This document shows positions 55,305 through 63,573 of a stretch of 64,000 bases of DNA, piece after piece; the first letter of the stretch is position 1; each line of letters begins with the position of its first letter. The DNA comes from PFJX01 sp040751755 (GTDB lineage Bacteria > Pseudomonadota > Gammaproteobacteria > Burkholderiales > Thiobacillaceae), in NCBI GenBank assembly GCA_040751755.1, contig JBFMHC010000035.1:1-64000 (forward strand). Direction: 5' to 3'. A model generated the notes under the pieces. It was given only the letters and a program-made list of their open reading frames with translations, was not told the DNA's origin and ran no database searches. Both the position numbers and the translations under genes were made by a program.

Positions 55305-55934
55305 ATGGTGGCAAAGCATCGACCGACGATCCTGCTCCTGTTGCTGTGCGTGTTTCTCCTGGGCGGCAGACAGGCGCATGCCTTTGGTGAGACCTACGGT
55401 GAGGACATCACCGAGGCGGAATGGAAGTGCCTGCCCGAGTACTGCAAGGCGATGTACTGGTTCGTCCCGCCCAGCGTGTATGTGCCGCCTGAGGAGGCGG
55501 AACATTGGCGCGCGCGCTTGGGCAAGGGCGCCCTGCACATCCACCATTACTGCCATGGACTGGCGATGATGGGGCGCGCGAACATGAACATCCAAAGCAC
55601 CTACCAGTACGAACGCTGGATGAAGCTGGCGTTGGGCGACATCCTCTACACCATCAGCAAGGCCCCGCCGGATTTCCCGCTCATGGCGGAAATGCATGTC
55701 AAGCGCGCGCAGGTCGCGCTCGCGCTGAAAAACCCCGGTCTGGCCTGGAACGAGGCCGATGCCGCCATCCAGACAGACCCGGATTACGTGCTTGCCTACG
55801 CGCTCAAGTCGGATGCCATGGCCGCGCTCGGCAGATCTGACGATGCCAGGAAGGTGTTGGACGACGCCCTGAAGCGTTTCCCGGACGCCAAGCCCCTGAA
55901 ACTGCGTTTGAAACGACTGTCCACGAAGAAATAG
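55305..55934 (+). CDS. Secreted TPR-like protein of unknown function
   Basis: 209 residues with a clear signal peptide (about 1-26, ending AHA). Mature N-terminal part has Cys-containing WKCLPEYCKAMYWFVPPSVYV and the histidine run ALHIHHYCHGLAMMGR; the C-terminal part (about 115-205) is three helical hairpins like TPR repeats (MHVKRAQVALALKNPGLAWNEADAAIQTDPDYVLAY). Start at 55305 has GGAGG upstream; an ATG at 55293 would add four residues. A periplasmic scaffold inside a sulfotransferase/glycosyltransferase operon is unusual; possibly a polymerase or export accessory. Confidence 0.75.
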   Translation: MVAKHRPTILLLLLCVFLLGGRQAHAFGETYGEDITEAEWKCLPEYCKAMYWFVPPSVYVPPEEAEHWRARLGKGALHIHHYCHGLAMMGRANMNIQSTYQYERWMKLALGDILYTISKAPPDFPLMAEMHVKRAQVALALKNPGLAWNEADAAIQTDPDYVLAYALKSDAMAALGRSDDARKVLDDALKRFPDAKPLKLRLKRLSTKK

Positions 55935-55937
55935 GCC

Positions 55938-56840
55938 ATGTTCTACAACCTCCGGAAAACGCTCAGCAAGCGCCTCTTCGACCTCCGCTGCCGCGGGATA
56001 TTCGATACGCCTCCCGTCACGCTATCTCCGCAGAGCAAGGTGGTCGTGCTGAGCCAGATCTATCACCCGGATCTGACCATGTTCATGCTCGCGGCGAAGT
56101 CCTTCATGCGCTACGTGTCGCCGAGGCTGCTGGTCCTGGTGGACGATGGCCTGACCGAGGACGACCGCGCGACGATCCGGCGGCATTTTTCCGACGTGCG
56201 CTTTATCGCGACCGCCGAGGTCAGGAACGAGCGTTGCCCGAAGGGGGGCTGCTGGGAGCGCTTTCTCGCGATCACCGACCTGGTGGCGGACGACTACGTC
56301 ATCCAGCTGGATGCGGACACCCTGACCATGCAGGCGCCCACCGAGGTCCTGGAGTGCCTGCGAAGCGGCCGCAGCTTCACCCTGGGGACGGACACCGGCC
56401 GCGAAACCGTGCCGCTCGCTGTGGCGGGCGAGTTCGCCAGGGCCACGCCGAACGACCATATCCAGAATGTCGCGGAACGGGCATTGCCGGAATTGCCTGA
56501 GGCGGAGAAATACCGCTACGTGCGTGGTTGCGCCGGTTTCGCGGGCTATGCGCCGGGGCAGGTCGATCGCGCGCGCGTGGAGGCGTTTTCCGCGCTCATG
56601 TCGGGGATCGTCGGCGCGGAGCGATGGCGGCAATGGGGCAGCGAGCAGTTCACGTCGAACTTCATGGTCGCCAACATCCCCGATTCCGTCGTCCTGCCGG
56701 TCGAGCAATACCCCTTCTGGAAGCCCGGTGTCGACCTGGGACAGGCGAAGCTGATCCATTTCTTCGGCACATATCGCTTCAAGGGTGGCGGCTACGCGAG
56801 GCTGTCGCGCAGGCTCATCAAACAACTATTGGCCAGGTAA
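55938..56840 (+). CDS. Glycosyltransferase-like protein with DxD motif (type A)
   Basis: 300 residues. A nucleotide-sugar-like Rossmann start (SKVVVLSQIYHP, then SPRLLVLVDDGL) leads to the metal motif LDADT (Asp125, Asp127), and later RYVRGCAGFAGYAPGQ and FHFFGTYRFKGGGYARLSR-like basic C-terminus. This is the plan of GT-A glycosyltransferases that use a divalent cation, but the family is not one I recognise. It lies between the TPR-like and the second sulfotransferase gene, so it probably builds the repeat unit or a decoration. Confidence 0.65.
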   Translation: MFYNLRKTLSKRLFDLRCRGIFDTPPVTLSPQSKVVVLSQIYHPDLTMFMLAAKSFMRYVSPRLLVLVDDGLTEDDRATIRRHFSDVRFIATAEVRNERCPKGGCWERFLAITDLVADDYVIQLDADTLTMQAPTEVLECLRSGRSFTLGTDTGRETVPLAVAGEFARATPNDHIQNVAERALPELPEAEKYRYVRGCAGFAGYAPGQVDRARVEAFSALMSGIVGAERWRQWGSEQFTSNFMVANIPDSVVLPVEQYPFWKPGVDLGQAKLIHFFGTYRFKGGGYARLSRRLIKQLLAR

Positions 56841-56849
56841 GGGATTCGA

Positions 56850-57566
56850 ATGCACGAAGGCGCTGCGGGGGGGCTGAAGGAACGGTATTGGCGGGCCTAT
56901 CAATGGGCCATGGATTTCGTCGATCCGTTTCCTTATTGGCGTGCGGCCGATAGGCATCGATGCCTGTTCATCCACATCCCCAAGACCGCGGGGACGAGTG
57001 TGCTGAAGGCGCTCGGCGCGAGGAAGCGCTTGCACCTGGATTATTCGATCTATCAGCTGGCCGATCCGCAGCGCTTCCGCGACTATTACAAATTCTGCTT
57101 CGTCCGCAATCCCTGGGACCGCGCGTTGTCCACCTACCGATACTTCAAGGGCGGCGGCGCCGGGCGTGTGGATGAGTGGTTCGCCGCCCGGATCGCCGCC
57201 GACTACCCGACCTTCGAACGCTGGGTGATCGACTTCCTCGACGAGTCGCGTGTGCACGAGCATCCCCTGTTGCGGCCGCAGTACCTGTACGTCTACAACA
57301 TCGCCGGCGAGTGCATGGTTGACCGTGTCGGCCGCTTCGAATCCATCAACGAGGATTTCCTGGAGATCAGCCGGCGCATCGGCCTGAGAAACAGCCTGCC
57401 GTACCTCAACAAGAGCGCACCCTCGGCGCACGGGGCAGGCGGGCACAAGCGCTCCGCCTACGCGGAGCAGTACACCGCCGAGACGGCCGCGCGGATCGCC
57501 GCCCTCTACCGCGAGGATTGCCTGCGTTTCGCCTACGACTTCGACGCGCCGGCCGACGCGGACTGA
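56850..57566 (+). CDS. Sulfotransferase family 2-type protein
   Basis: 238 residues with the full PAPS-site pair: 5'-phosphosulfate loop HIPKTAGTS (42-50) and 3'-phosphate loop FVRNPWDRALSTY (84-96). The size and motifs match carbohydrate sulfotransferases such as heparan sulfate 2-O and related bacterial enzymes. It probably sulfates a sugar of the exopolysaccharide. Paired with the more divergent homologue at 54558 in one operon, it indicates that sulfation is part of the pathway. Confidence 0.88.
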   Translation: MHEGAAGGLKERYWRAYQWAMDFVDPFPYWRAADRHRCLFIHIPKTAGTSVLKALGARKRLHLDYSIYQLADPQRFRDYYKFCFVRNPWDRALSTYRYFKGGGAGRVDEWFAARIAADYPTFERWVIDFLDESRVHEHPLLRPQYLYVYNIAGECMVDRVGRFESINEDFLEISRRIGLRNSLPYLNKSAPSAHGAGGHKRSAYAEQYTAETAARIAALYREDCLRFAYDFDAPADAD

Positions 57567-57583
57567 TGGCCTGAGCGAGCTGC

Positions 57584-59074
57584 ATGTCCTCCCTGCGCGA
57601 CCGCGTCGTATCGAGCATCCTCATCAGCAGCGCCGCCGACTGGGTGGTCAAGCTGCTCGGCGTCGTCAGCATGGTGGTCCTGGCGCGGCTACTGACCCCC
57701 GGCGACTACGGCCTGGCGATCGCGGCCACCACGGTCGTCGGCTTCATCAAGGCGCTGACCAGCGTGGGGCAGGATCAATACCTGATCCAGAAGACCGACC
57801 TGGAGCCGACGGACCTTTCCACCGCCTGGAGCGCGCGGCTGCTGCTCGCCTTGCTGGCCAGCCTGCTGCTGTTTTTCGGCCGCCAAGCCATCGCCGATTA
57901 TTTTTCCGCGCCGGGCCTGGTCGAGGTGCTGGGCGTGCTTGCATGGGTGCCGGTGATCGATGCCCTGCGCAGCATCGGCCTGGTCGTCGCCCGGCGCGAA
58001 CTGGACTTCAAGCCCAACGCGAAGACCGATATCGCCGCCAAGATGGTCGCGGTCGTGGTCACCCTCGCCACGGCGCTGGCGTGGCGCAACTATTGGGCCC
58101 TCGTCGCGGGGGAGATGGCGAGCGCGCTGACCTTCGTGGCGCTCAGCCACGTCACGGCGCCATATCGCGTGCGGCCGACCCTCAGGCACTACTCGGCGCA
58201 ATGGCGGTTCGTCCGCTGGCTCTATGTGCAGGGCCTGGCGAACCTGGTGCGCGAGAAGATCGATTCGCTGCTGGTGGCCCGCTATCTGGGCGTGGTGGGC
58301 GCAGGCCATTACCTGATGAGCCTGCGGCTCGCCGACCTGGCGATCAACAACCTCCTGCAACCCGCCAGTGCCGGCCTGTACAGCGGTTTCGCCAAGCTGA
58401 AGGAGGACCCGCCCGCCCTGGCGAGTGCGTTCCTGCGGGCGCTATCGGTCTACCTGTTGCTGGTCGCGCCCATCTGGGTGGCGATGACCCTGCTGGCCAC
58501 GCCATTGATCCGCATCGTGCTAGGCGAGCAATGGCTGGCGATCGCGCCCGTCATGCCCATCGTCGTGACCATGTACACCTTCATGCTGCTGGCGGGTCTG
58601 GGCGGCAACGTGCTGTTGGTGCTCGGACGGGTGCGGTATACGGTGCTGGCCAACAGCCTGTCCGTGGCGGTGTTCATATGCGTCATGCTGTACTTTGCGG
58701 AGAGCCTCAGCCTGGGCCAGTTCGCCGCCGTGCGCGCCCTCACCGTCCTGCTTGCGCTGTCCATGCTCTTCTATCCCCTGTCGAACGCGCTCGGGGTCGG
58801 GGTGCTGGCGCTGTTCCGCCATGTCTGGCGTTCGCTCGCCGCGGGCGGCGTGGCATATGGCGTGCTGCTCGCGCTCGGGGAATGGCCCTGGTACGCGGGG
58901 CTGGACGCCTTGCCCAAGTTGCTGTTCGGCGGTCTCGCCTTGTGCGCGAGCTATGCGCTGCCCCACTGGCTGCTGCGTCGCGATGCGCAAGGCTGGTCGT
59001 GCGAGTATGCGTTCGTCAGGGACGTGGCCTGGCCGTTGTTGCGCAAGCTGTCCCGCCGCCTGCGGCCTGCCTGA
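57584..59074 (+). CDS. Oligosaccharide flippase (MOP/Wzx-like)
   Basis: 496 residues with about 14 helices of the multidrug/oligosaccharidyl-lipid/polysaccharide flippase fold: a conserved N-terminal SSAADWVVKLLGVVSMVVLARLLTPGDYGLA and many regularly spaced helices. It would flip the undecaprenyl-linked repeat unit across the inner membrane. It ends the rightward operon and is convergent with the DxD glycosyltransferase-like gene. Confidence 0.93.
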   Translation: MSSLRDRVVSSILISSAADWVVKLLGVVSMVVLARLLTPGDYGLAIAATTVVGFIKALTSVGQDQYLIQKTDLEPTDLSTAWSARLLLALLASLLLFFGRQAIADYFSAPGLVEVLGVLAWVPVIDALRSIGLVVARRELDFKPNAKTDIAAKMVAVVVTLATALAWRNYWALVAGEMASALTFVALSHVTAPYRVRPTLRHYSAQWRFVRWLYVQGLANLVREKIDSLLVARYLGVVGAGHYLMSLRLADLAINNLLQPASAGLYSGFAKLKEDPPALASAFLRALSVYLLLVAPIWVAMTLLATPLIRIVLGEQWLAIAPVMPIVVTMYTFMLLAGLGGNVLLVLGRVRYTVLANSLSVAVFICVMLYFAESLSLGQFAAVRALTVLLALSMLFYPLSNALGVGVLALFRHVWRSLAAGGVAYGVLLALGEWPWYAGLDALPKLLFGGLALCASYALPHWLLRRDAQGWSCEYAFVRDVAWPLLRKLSRRLRPA

Positions 59075-59089
59075 GCGGCAGGCGGGCCA

Positions 59090-60022
59090 TCACACTCCGC
59101 GCAGCCGCCTGATGTAGGCCTCGGCGTCGCGCGTCAGGGCATCCCGGATCTGCGCGTAGGTCCGCGCGTTGCGTCGCGCCAGCGACGCCAGCGCGGGCTG
59201 TTCGACCAGGTCGGTGAGGCGGCGCACCCAGCTGTCCTTCGGCGGGTCGTACACGTAGTAGCGGAACAGGCTGACCGCGCGGATGCGCCAGTCGCGCAAA
59301 CGGTCCAGGCGGTAGATCTTCGCCGCCCGGCTCATCGAGCCGAGGTGGAACACCAGGTCGTGATAGATGCCGGCCAGCAGGTAGTGGTCGTTGACCCGGT
59401 TGCTGCGCAGCAGCCGGCGCCACTTGATGCCTGCACGGTGCAGGTAGTACCCAAGGCCGATGCCGGAATCGACGATTTGCCGCGTCTGCTGGATGAAGCC
59501 GCGGAACTCCGGGCTTGCCTGGGTGGCGGCGTCGGGAAAGAAACTGAACGCGTGCTGCCGGTAGAACGCCGTGCTGAAGCAGGTCATCAACGGGTGCGGC
59601 AGCCAGGTGTCGCCGTTCTCGGCGCGGAACACGGCCACCACGGGCGTCTCCGCGTCGAGCATGTCGAGAAGTTCGGCGAGCCAGCCGTCGCGCACCGGAA
59701 AGGCGTCGCAATCGTAGGTGACGATGTGGCTGTAGCCCTGGGCGACGGCATGGCGCGAGAGCGCGTCCAGATAGTGGGAGTGCTCTTCCGAGCCGGTGAC
59801 CTCGACGGCGGGGATGTCGACAAGTTCGAGCCTCGGCTCCTTGGCGAGGCGCGCGCGGATGAAGGGGCTCACCCGGTTCGCGACCGCGAGGATGGTGTAG
59901 TCCTGATCCGCGGTGTGGCGGCGGACCGCGGCCAGGTGCAGGTCCAGGACGTCGATGTCCTTGTCTTCCATGAAGTAGACCACCAGGAGGGCGGTCTTGC
60001 GTGTGGCGGGGACGTCGCTCAT
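59090..60022 (-). CDS. Glycosyltransferase-like protein with DxD motif (type B)
   Basis: 310 residues. A GT-A start (TALLVVYFMEDKDIDVLDLHLAAV, DYTILAVANR) leads to the metal motif YDCDAFPVRDGW (Asp104, Asp106), then EFRGFIQQTRQIVDSGIGLGYYLHRAGIKW in the acceptor part. Start ATG at 60022 overlaps the GT4 stop (ATGA). It acts with the neighbouring GT4 enzyme; donor and acceptor are unknown and the family is not one I recognise. Confidence 0.7.
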   Translation of the reverse strand: MSDVPATRKTALLVVYFMEDKDIDVLDLHLAAVRRHTADQDYTILAVANRVSPFIRARLAKEPRLELVDIPAVEVTGSEEHSHYLDALSRHAVAQGYSHIVTYDCDAFPVRDGWLAELLDMLDAETPVVAVFRAENGDTWLPHPLMTCFSTAFYRQHAFSFFPDAATQASPEFRGFIQQTRQIVDSGIGLGYYLHRAGIKWRRLLRSNRVNDHYLLAGIYHDLVFHLGSMSRAAKIYRLDRLRDWRIRAVSLFRYYVYDPPKDSWVRRLTDLVEQPALASLARRNARTYAQIRDALTRDAEAYIRRLRGV

Positions 60023-61134
60023 GGCTTCGGATCGCTCAGAAGTTGATGGATGTGTTCGGCGAACGCGCTGCTGAGGAAGCGCTGCGCGTGCTGCCGGCAG
60101 GCGTCGCGGTCGAGCTGCGCGGCCATCTGGATTAGGCGTGCCGGGTCGCTGCCGGCCTCGTGGAAATAGCCGCTCACCCCTTCGGCGATCGCCTCCGGCA
60201 CGCCGGCCATGCGCAGCGCGATCGAGGGACAGCCGAACCAGGCGGCTTCGGTGTAGACCAGGCCGAAGGTCTCGCCCTTGCGCTTGGAGAGCAGCCAGAA
60301 CACGTCCGCCTGGCTGTAGTACCTGGCGAGCCGGTCCCGCGGCAACTGGCCCAGCAGGCGCACGTGGTCCTGCAGGCCGAGGCGCGCGATGCGCTCCTCC
60401 AGTTCGCCGCGTAGCGGACCCGAGCCGGCGATATGCCAATACAGCTTGGGTAGCGTGCGCCGAGCCTCGTCGAACAGCGCCAGCATGTCGAGCAGGCCTT
60501 TTTCCTCGATCAGGCGGCTGGCGCTGAACAGGAGCAGGGCATCGGCGGGTACCCCGAGCGCGGCCTTGTCGCCGCCTTGGGGTTCGCCGAGGTCAGCCGG
60601 GTCGATGCCCATGTAGGCATAGCCGACCCGCTCCCGGTCGACGTGCGCCGAGGCATGCTGCAGAAAAGTGTCCATGGCATAGGCGCTTGCCGCCACCACG
60701 CGGCCGCAGTGCCTGAGGGTGCGCCGATAGCAGCGGGTGTACCCGAACAGGCGGTGCTTGAGGCTGCTCTTCGCGAAGAAGAACTCGCCGTCCGCGCCGT
60801 GCACCAGGACCACCGAACGCCGCAGCATGGCCGGCGTGAACCACAGGCCGGCGAGATAGGCGGCGATGTAGTCGTTGAGGACGAAATGCCGGTAGCGCCA
60901 TGCGCGCATGCGCAGCAGCCGCCAGCCATACAGGAACGGCCATGCAAGGGTGAAGCGGCGGCAGGTGTGGGTCTCGGCGTCGGCCGCGCGCGACCCCTTG
61001 CTGGCGCCGATGAGCAGTTCCACCTTGCGCCCTAACGCGCGCAGGCCCTTGGCGAGCTGGCGGGCCACGATCCCCGCCCCCCCGCCCTCGGGTGGGAATT
61101 CGTCGGAGAAAAGGAGGATGTCCTTGGGGGCCAT
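60019..61134 (-). CDS. Glycosyltransferase family 4 enzyme
   Basis: 371 residues, GT-B fold. N-terminal LLFSDEFPPEGGGAGIVARQLAKGL is the Gly-rich start of GT4 enzymes. The C-terminal half has LLFSASRLIEEKGLLDML and the donor-binding GETFGLVYTEAAWFGCPSIALR (EX7E motif). It transfers a hexose or amino sugar from a nucleotide donor onto the lipid carrier or growing unit. Begins one base after the O-ligase stop and overlaps the DxD protein, so these three genes are coupled. Confidence 0.92.
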   Translation of the reverse strand: MAPKDILLFSDEFPPEGGGAGIVARQLAKGLRALGRKVELLIGASKGSRAADAETHTCRRFTLAWPFLYGWRLLRMRAWRYRHFVLNDYIAAYLAGLWFTPAMLRRSVVLVHGADGEFFFAKSSLKHRLFGYTRCYRRTLRHCGRVVAASAYAMDTFLQHASAHVDRERVGYAYMGIDPADLGEPQGGDKAALGVPADALLLFSASRLIEEKGLLDMLALFDEARRTLPKLYWHIAGSGPLRGELEERIARLGLQDHVRLLGQLPRDRLARYYSQADVFWLLSKRKGETFGLVYTEAAWFGCPSIALRMAGVPEAIAEGVSGYFHEAGSDPARLIQMAAQLDRDACRQHAQRFLSSAFAEHIHQLLSDPKP

Positions 61135-61135
61135 G

Positions 61136-62473
61136 TCAGAACCGTTGTGCGGTGGTCGGCCGGGAGGCGTTGCCCTCCCCTCCGCCGTGGGTGGGGCCCC
61201 CCTGGCGCCCGGCGAGGGGGGGCGGGCTGAGTGGTGCCTTGCCGTATTGCGCGCCGAGCTTGGCGGCGATGATGGTGATCGCCACCAGGTCGTAATATAG
61301 GTCGAAGTAGGAGAGGCCCAGGAAGGCGCCGGAGACGAAGTAGCCGATCATGGCGACCTGCAGCATCGGCGCGAGGTCATGCAGCCATTTGGTCTCCGGA
61401 TCCTTCGCGAAGCGCTTGTGGGAGAGCGCGCTGCAACGCAGCCACGTCATGCCGGCGAGGGTGAGGAACAGCGCGAGGCCGATCCAGCCCTGCTCGCCCA
61501 TCATCTCGAAGTAGATGCTGTGGACGTCGTGCACGTCCTCCGGAACGGGGGCGTATTTCTGAAATACCTCGGGGATGAACATGTTGGCGCCGCCGCCCGT
61601 GAGGCTGTCGTTGGCCATGCGGAAGGCGACCCACCAGGCATTGATGCGCCCCATGGCGGAGGCGTCTTCGTCATAGGTCTGGATGGTGTTCATGTGGTCC
61701 CACCAGGTCTGCGGCATGAAGAACATCACCGCGGCGGCAACGATGCCGACGATCACGGTGGCGGCCAGCTTCTGCTTGCTCTTCCACCAGAAGAACAGGC
61801 CGATGGCGGCAATGCCCAGGAAGGCGCCGCGGGACTGGCTGCCCAGCACGGCGACCGCGCACAGGAGCATGGAGGCCAGCAGGCCACGCTTCACCCACTT
61901 GTTGTCGGCCTGCAACTGCAGGTAGCGCATCAGGGGGATCACCATGAGCAGGGCCAGGGCGATCTCGTTGTTGCCGGCGATGAAGGATTCCTCCGGCCCC
62001 CATACCCGCGCGCTGCCACCCGTGGCGATGGTGAAGAGGCCGCCCTTGATGCCGTAATAGCCGATCGACAGGGCGACGACCCAGATAAACCAGTCCAGCT
62101 TCTGCTTGTCGGACACCAGGGCCAGGATCAGGAAGATGAAGATCTGGATCTTGATGAACCTGTCCAGCTCCTTCAGCGCGCCCTCGGGGTTGACCGCGAA
62201 GAGCGTGGTGAAGCAGACCCAGCCGATCAGCAGCAGCAGGACGACGCTTTCCCGCGACCAGATGTTCAGCTTGTTCTGCTTGCCGGTGACGAGGCCAACC
62301 AGCGTGATGCCGGCGACCAGCTGCGCGAAGGGAAAGCTGTGGGCGAAGCCGTAGGTCAGCTTGTGGGGGTTCATGAGGCTGATCCAGGTCCACAGGTAGG
62401 CGCCGATGTACGGCCGGCTGAAGACTTTGCTCAGGCCCCAGAGGACTACCAGGAGGAGTAGGAGGTCGCGCAT
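61136..62473 (-). CDS. O-glycosylation ligase, exosortase A system-associated
   Basis: 445 residues with about 11 helices of the Wzy/WaaL (O-antigen ligase) superfamily. The N-terminus (FSRPYIGAYLWTWISLMNPHKLTYGFA) is characteristic of the exosortase-A-linked subfamily (TIGR03097-type), and HDVHSIYFEMMGEQGWIGLALF supplies the catalytic-loop His. It presumably polymerises or attaches the polysaccharide, or glycosylates exosortase substrates. The last ~35 residues (SPPPLAGRQGGPTHGGGEGN and after) are low-complexity and coded by repeat-like DNA, unlikely to be native. Confidence 0.92.
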   Translation of the reverse strand: MRDLLLLLVVLWGLSKVFSRPYIGAYLWTWISLMNPHKLTYGFAHSFPFAQLVAGITLVGLVTGKQNKLNIWSRESVVLLLLIGWVCFTTLFAVNPEGALKELDRFIKIQIFIFLILALVSDKQKLDWFIWVVALSIGYYGIKGGLFTIATGGSARVWGPEESFIAGNNEIALALLMVIPLMRYLQLQADNKWVKRGLLASMLLCAVAVLGSQSRGAFLGIAAIGLFFWWKSKQKLAATVIVGIVAAAVMFFMPQTWWDHMNTIQTYDEDASAMGRINAWWVAFRMANDSLTGGGANMFIPEVFQKYAPVPEDVHDVHSIYFEMMGEQGWIGLALFLTLAGMTWLRCSALSHKRFAKDPETKWLHDLAPMLQVAMIGYFVSGAFLGLSYFDLYYDLVAITIIAAKLGAQYGKAPLSPPPLAGRQGGPTHGGGEGNASRPTTAQRF

Positions 62474-62538
62474 GATAGGTGGCGTTTATTCGCTGAAGTG
62501 TCGGGCCGGACCGTGTGCCCGCCGTTCGGCCGGACGGG

Positions 62539-63573
62539 TCATTCCTTCGCCATGGTGATGTTGTCGGCCATCTGCACGGCCCCGTCTATCCTCGTGCAGC
62601 CGACGAAGCGGTTGCGGCTGACCGCCGCCGTCGCGATCCGCGGCTTGACCCAGATCAGCCGGCAGCCTTGGCGCAGGTCGTTGACGAAGGTGTTGCCGAT
62701 GACGCGCAACTGGTTCATGGCGTGGGGCATGTTTTCCGCGCCGTAGGCGACCATGGTGTGGTTTTCCGCCCATTTGCCACGGTGCAGGGTGTTGCCCTCG
62801 ATCACCGCGTCTCCCCCCGAGGGCAGGTCGATGAGATAGCTGGACCGGCCGGTCGGGCCGTCCTGGATGCGGTTGTTCTGGATCAGCGTGACGGCTGCGC
62901 GGCTCTTCACCTGGTGCCCGATCCGGGCGTTCTGGCTGACGCTGTTGCGCAGGGTGAATTTGCGGATCGCGCCGATGTAGATGTTGTGCGAGCGCCCGTC
63001 GCCATGGCCGTTGTGGTCGAACTCGGAGCCTTCCACCAAGACCTCGCTCTCCGGGTTCGCGCCGGTGAGGATGCCGTTCTCGTTGTCCCGGAACAGGCAG
63101 TCGCGCACCGTCAGGTTGGCGCCTTCGAGACGGATGCCGGCGCCATTCCGGTCCGGCACGCGCGCGTCGATGAAGGCGATGTTCTCGATCGTCGTGTTGC
63201 GGCCCTTGACGACCCAGATCGCCTTGCCTTCCGCCGTGACGCCCTGGCTGAGCAGTTGTGCCTTGCCGCCGATGCCGCGGATCGTCAGGTTGCTGGCACG
63301 CCAGACGGCGGCGTCGCCGGGGTAGTAGGCCGCCTCGATCTCGATGGTGTCGCCGTCGCGGGCGAGGGCTGCCGCCTGGCTGGGGAGTCGCAGGGGGTGG
63401 TGTGGGCCGACCTTCAGGGTGTCCGCGAATGCGGCGGATGCGGCCAGGGACAGCGCCAGCAGGCCGATGGCGGAGCTGGAACGAAGCCGCGGCGAAGGCC
63501 AGGCCCGCGCCGTCGCTCGTGCTCGCCGGGTGCGTTGCAGGAGATGTCCCCGGTCAGGCAATGGTTGGTTCAC
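62539..63573 (-). CDS. Right-handed beta-helix protein (secreted)
   Basis: 344 residues from a GTG start. A basic N-terminus and signal peptide (about 30-50, ending AAFA) lead to a right-handed parallel beta-helix of coils with NLTIRGIGG, TTIENIAFIDARV, NLTVRDCLF and FTLRNSV motifs. Such folds are polysaccharide lyases or epimerases, including pectate and alginate types. It may trim or modify the exopolysaccharide in the periplasm. The GTG at 63573 overlaps the preceding glycosyltransferase stop by 20 bases; a longer open frame starts within that gene and is unlikely. Confidence 0.8.
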   Translation of the reverse strand: MNQPLPDRGHLLQRTRRARATARAWPSPRLRSSSAIGLLALSLAASAAFADTLKVGPHHPLRLPSQAAALARDGDTIEIEAAYYPGDAAVWRASNLTIRGIGGKAQLLSQGVTAEGKAIWVVKGRNTTIENIAFIDARVPDRNGAGIRLEGANLTVRDCLFRDNENGILTGANPESEVLVEGSEFDHNGHGDGRSHNIYIGAIRKFTLRNSVSQNARIGHQVKSRAAVTLIQNNRIQDGPTGRSSYLIDLPSGGDAVIEGNTLHRGKWAENHTMVAYGAENMPHAMNQLRVIGNTFVNDLRQGCRLIWVKPRIATAAVSRNRFVGCTRIDGAVQMADNITMAKE

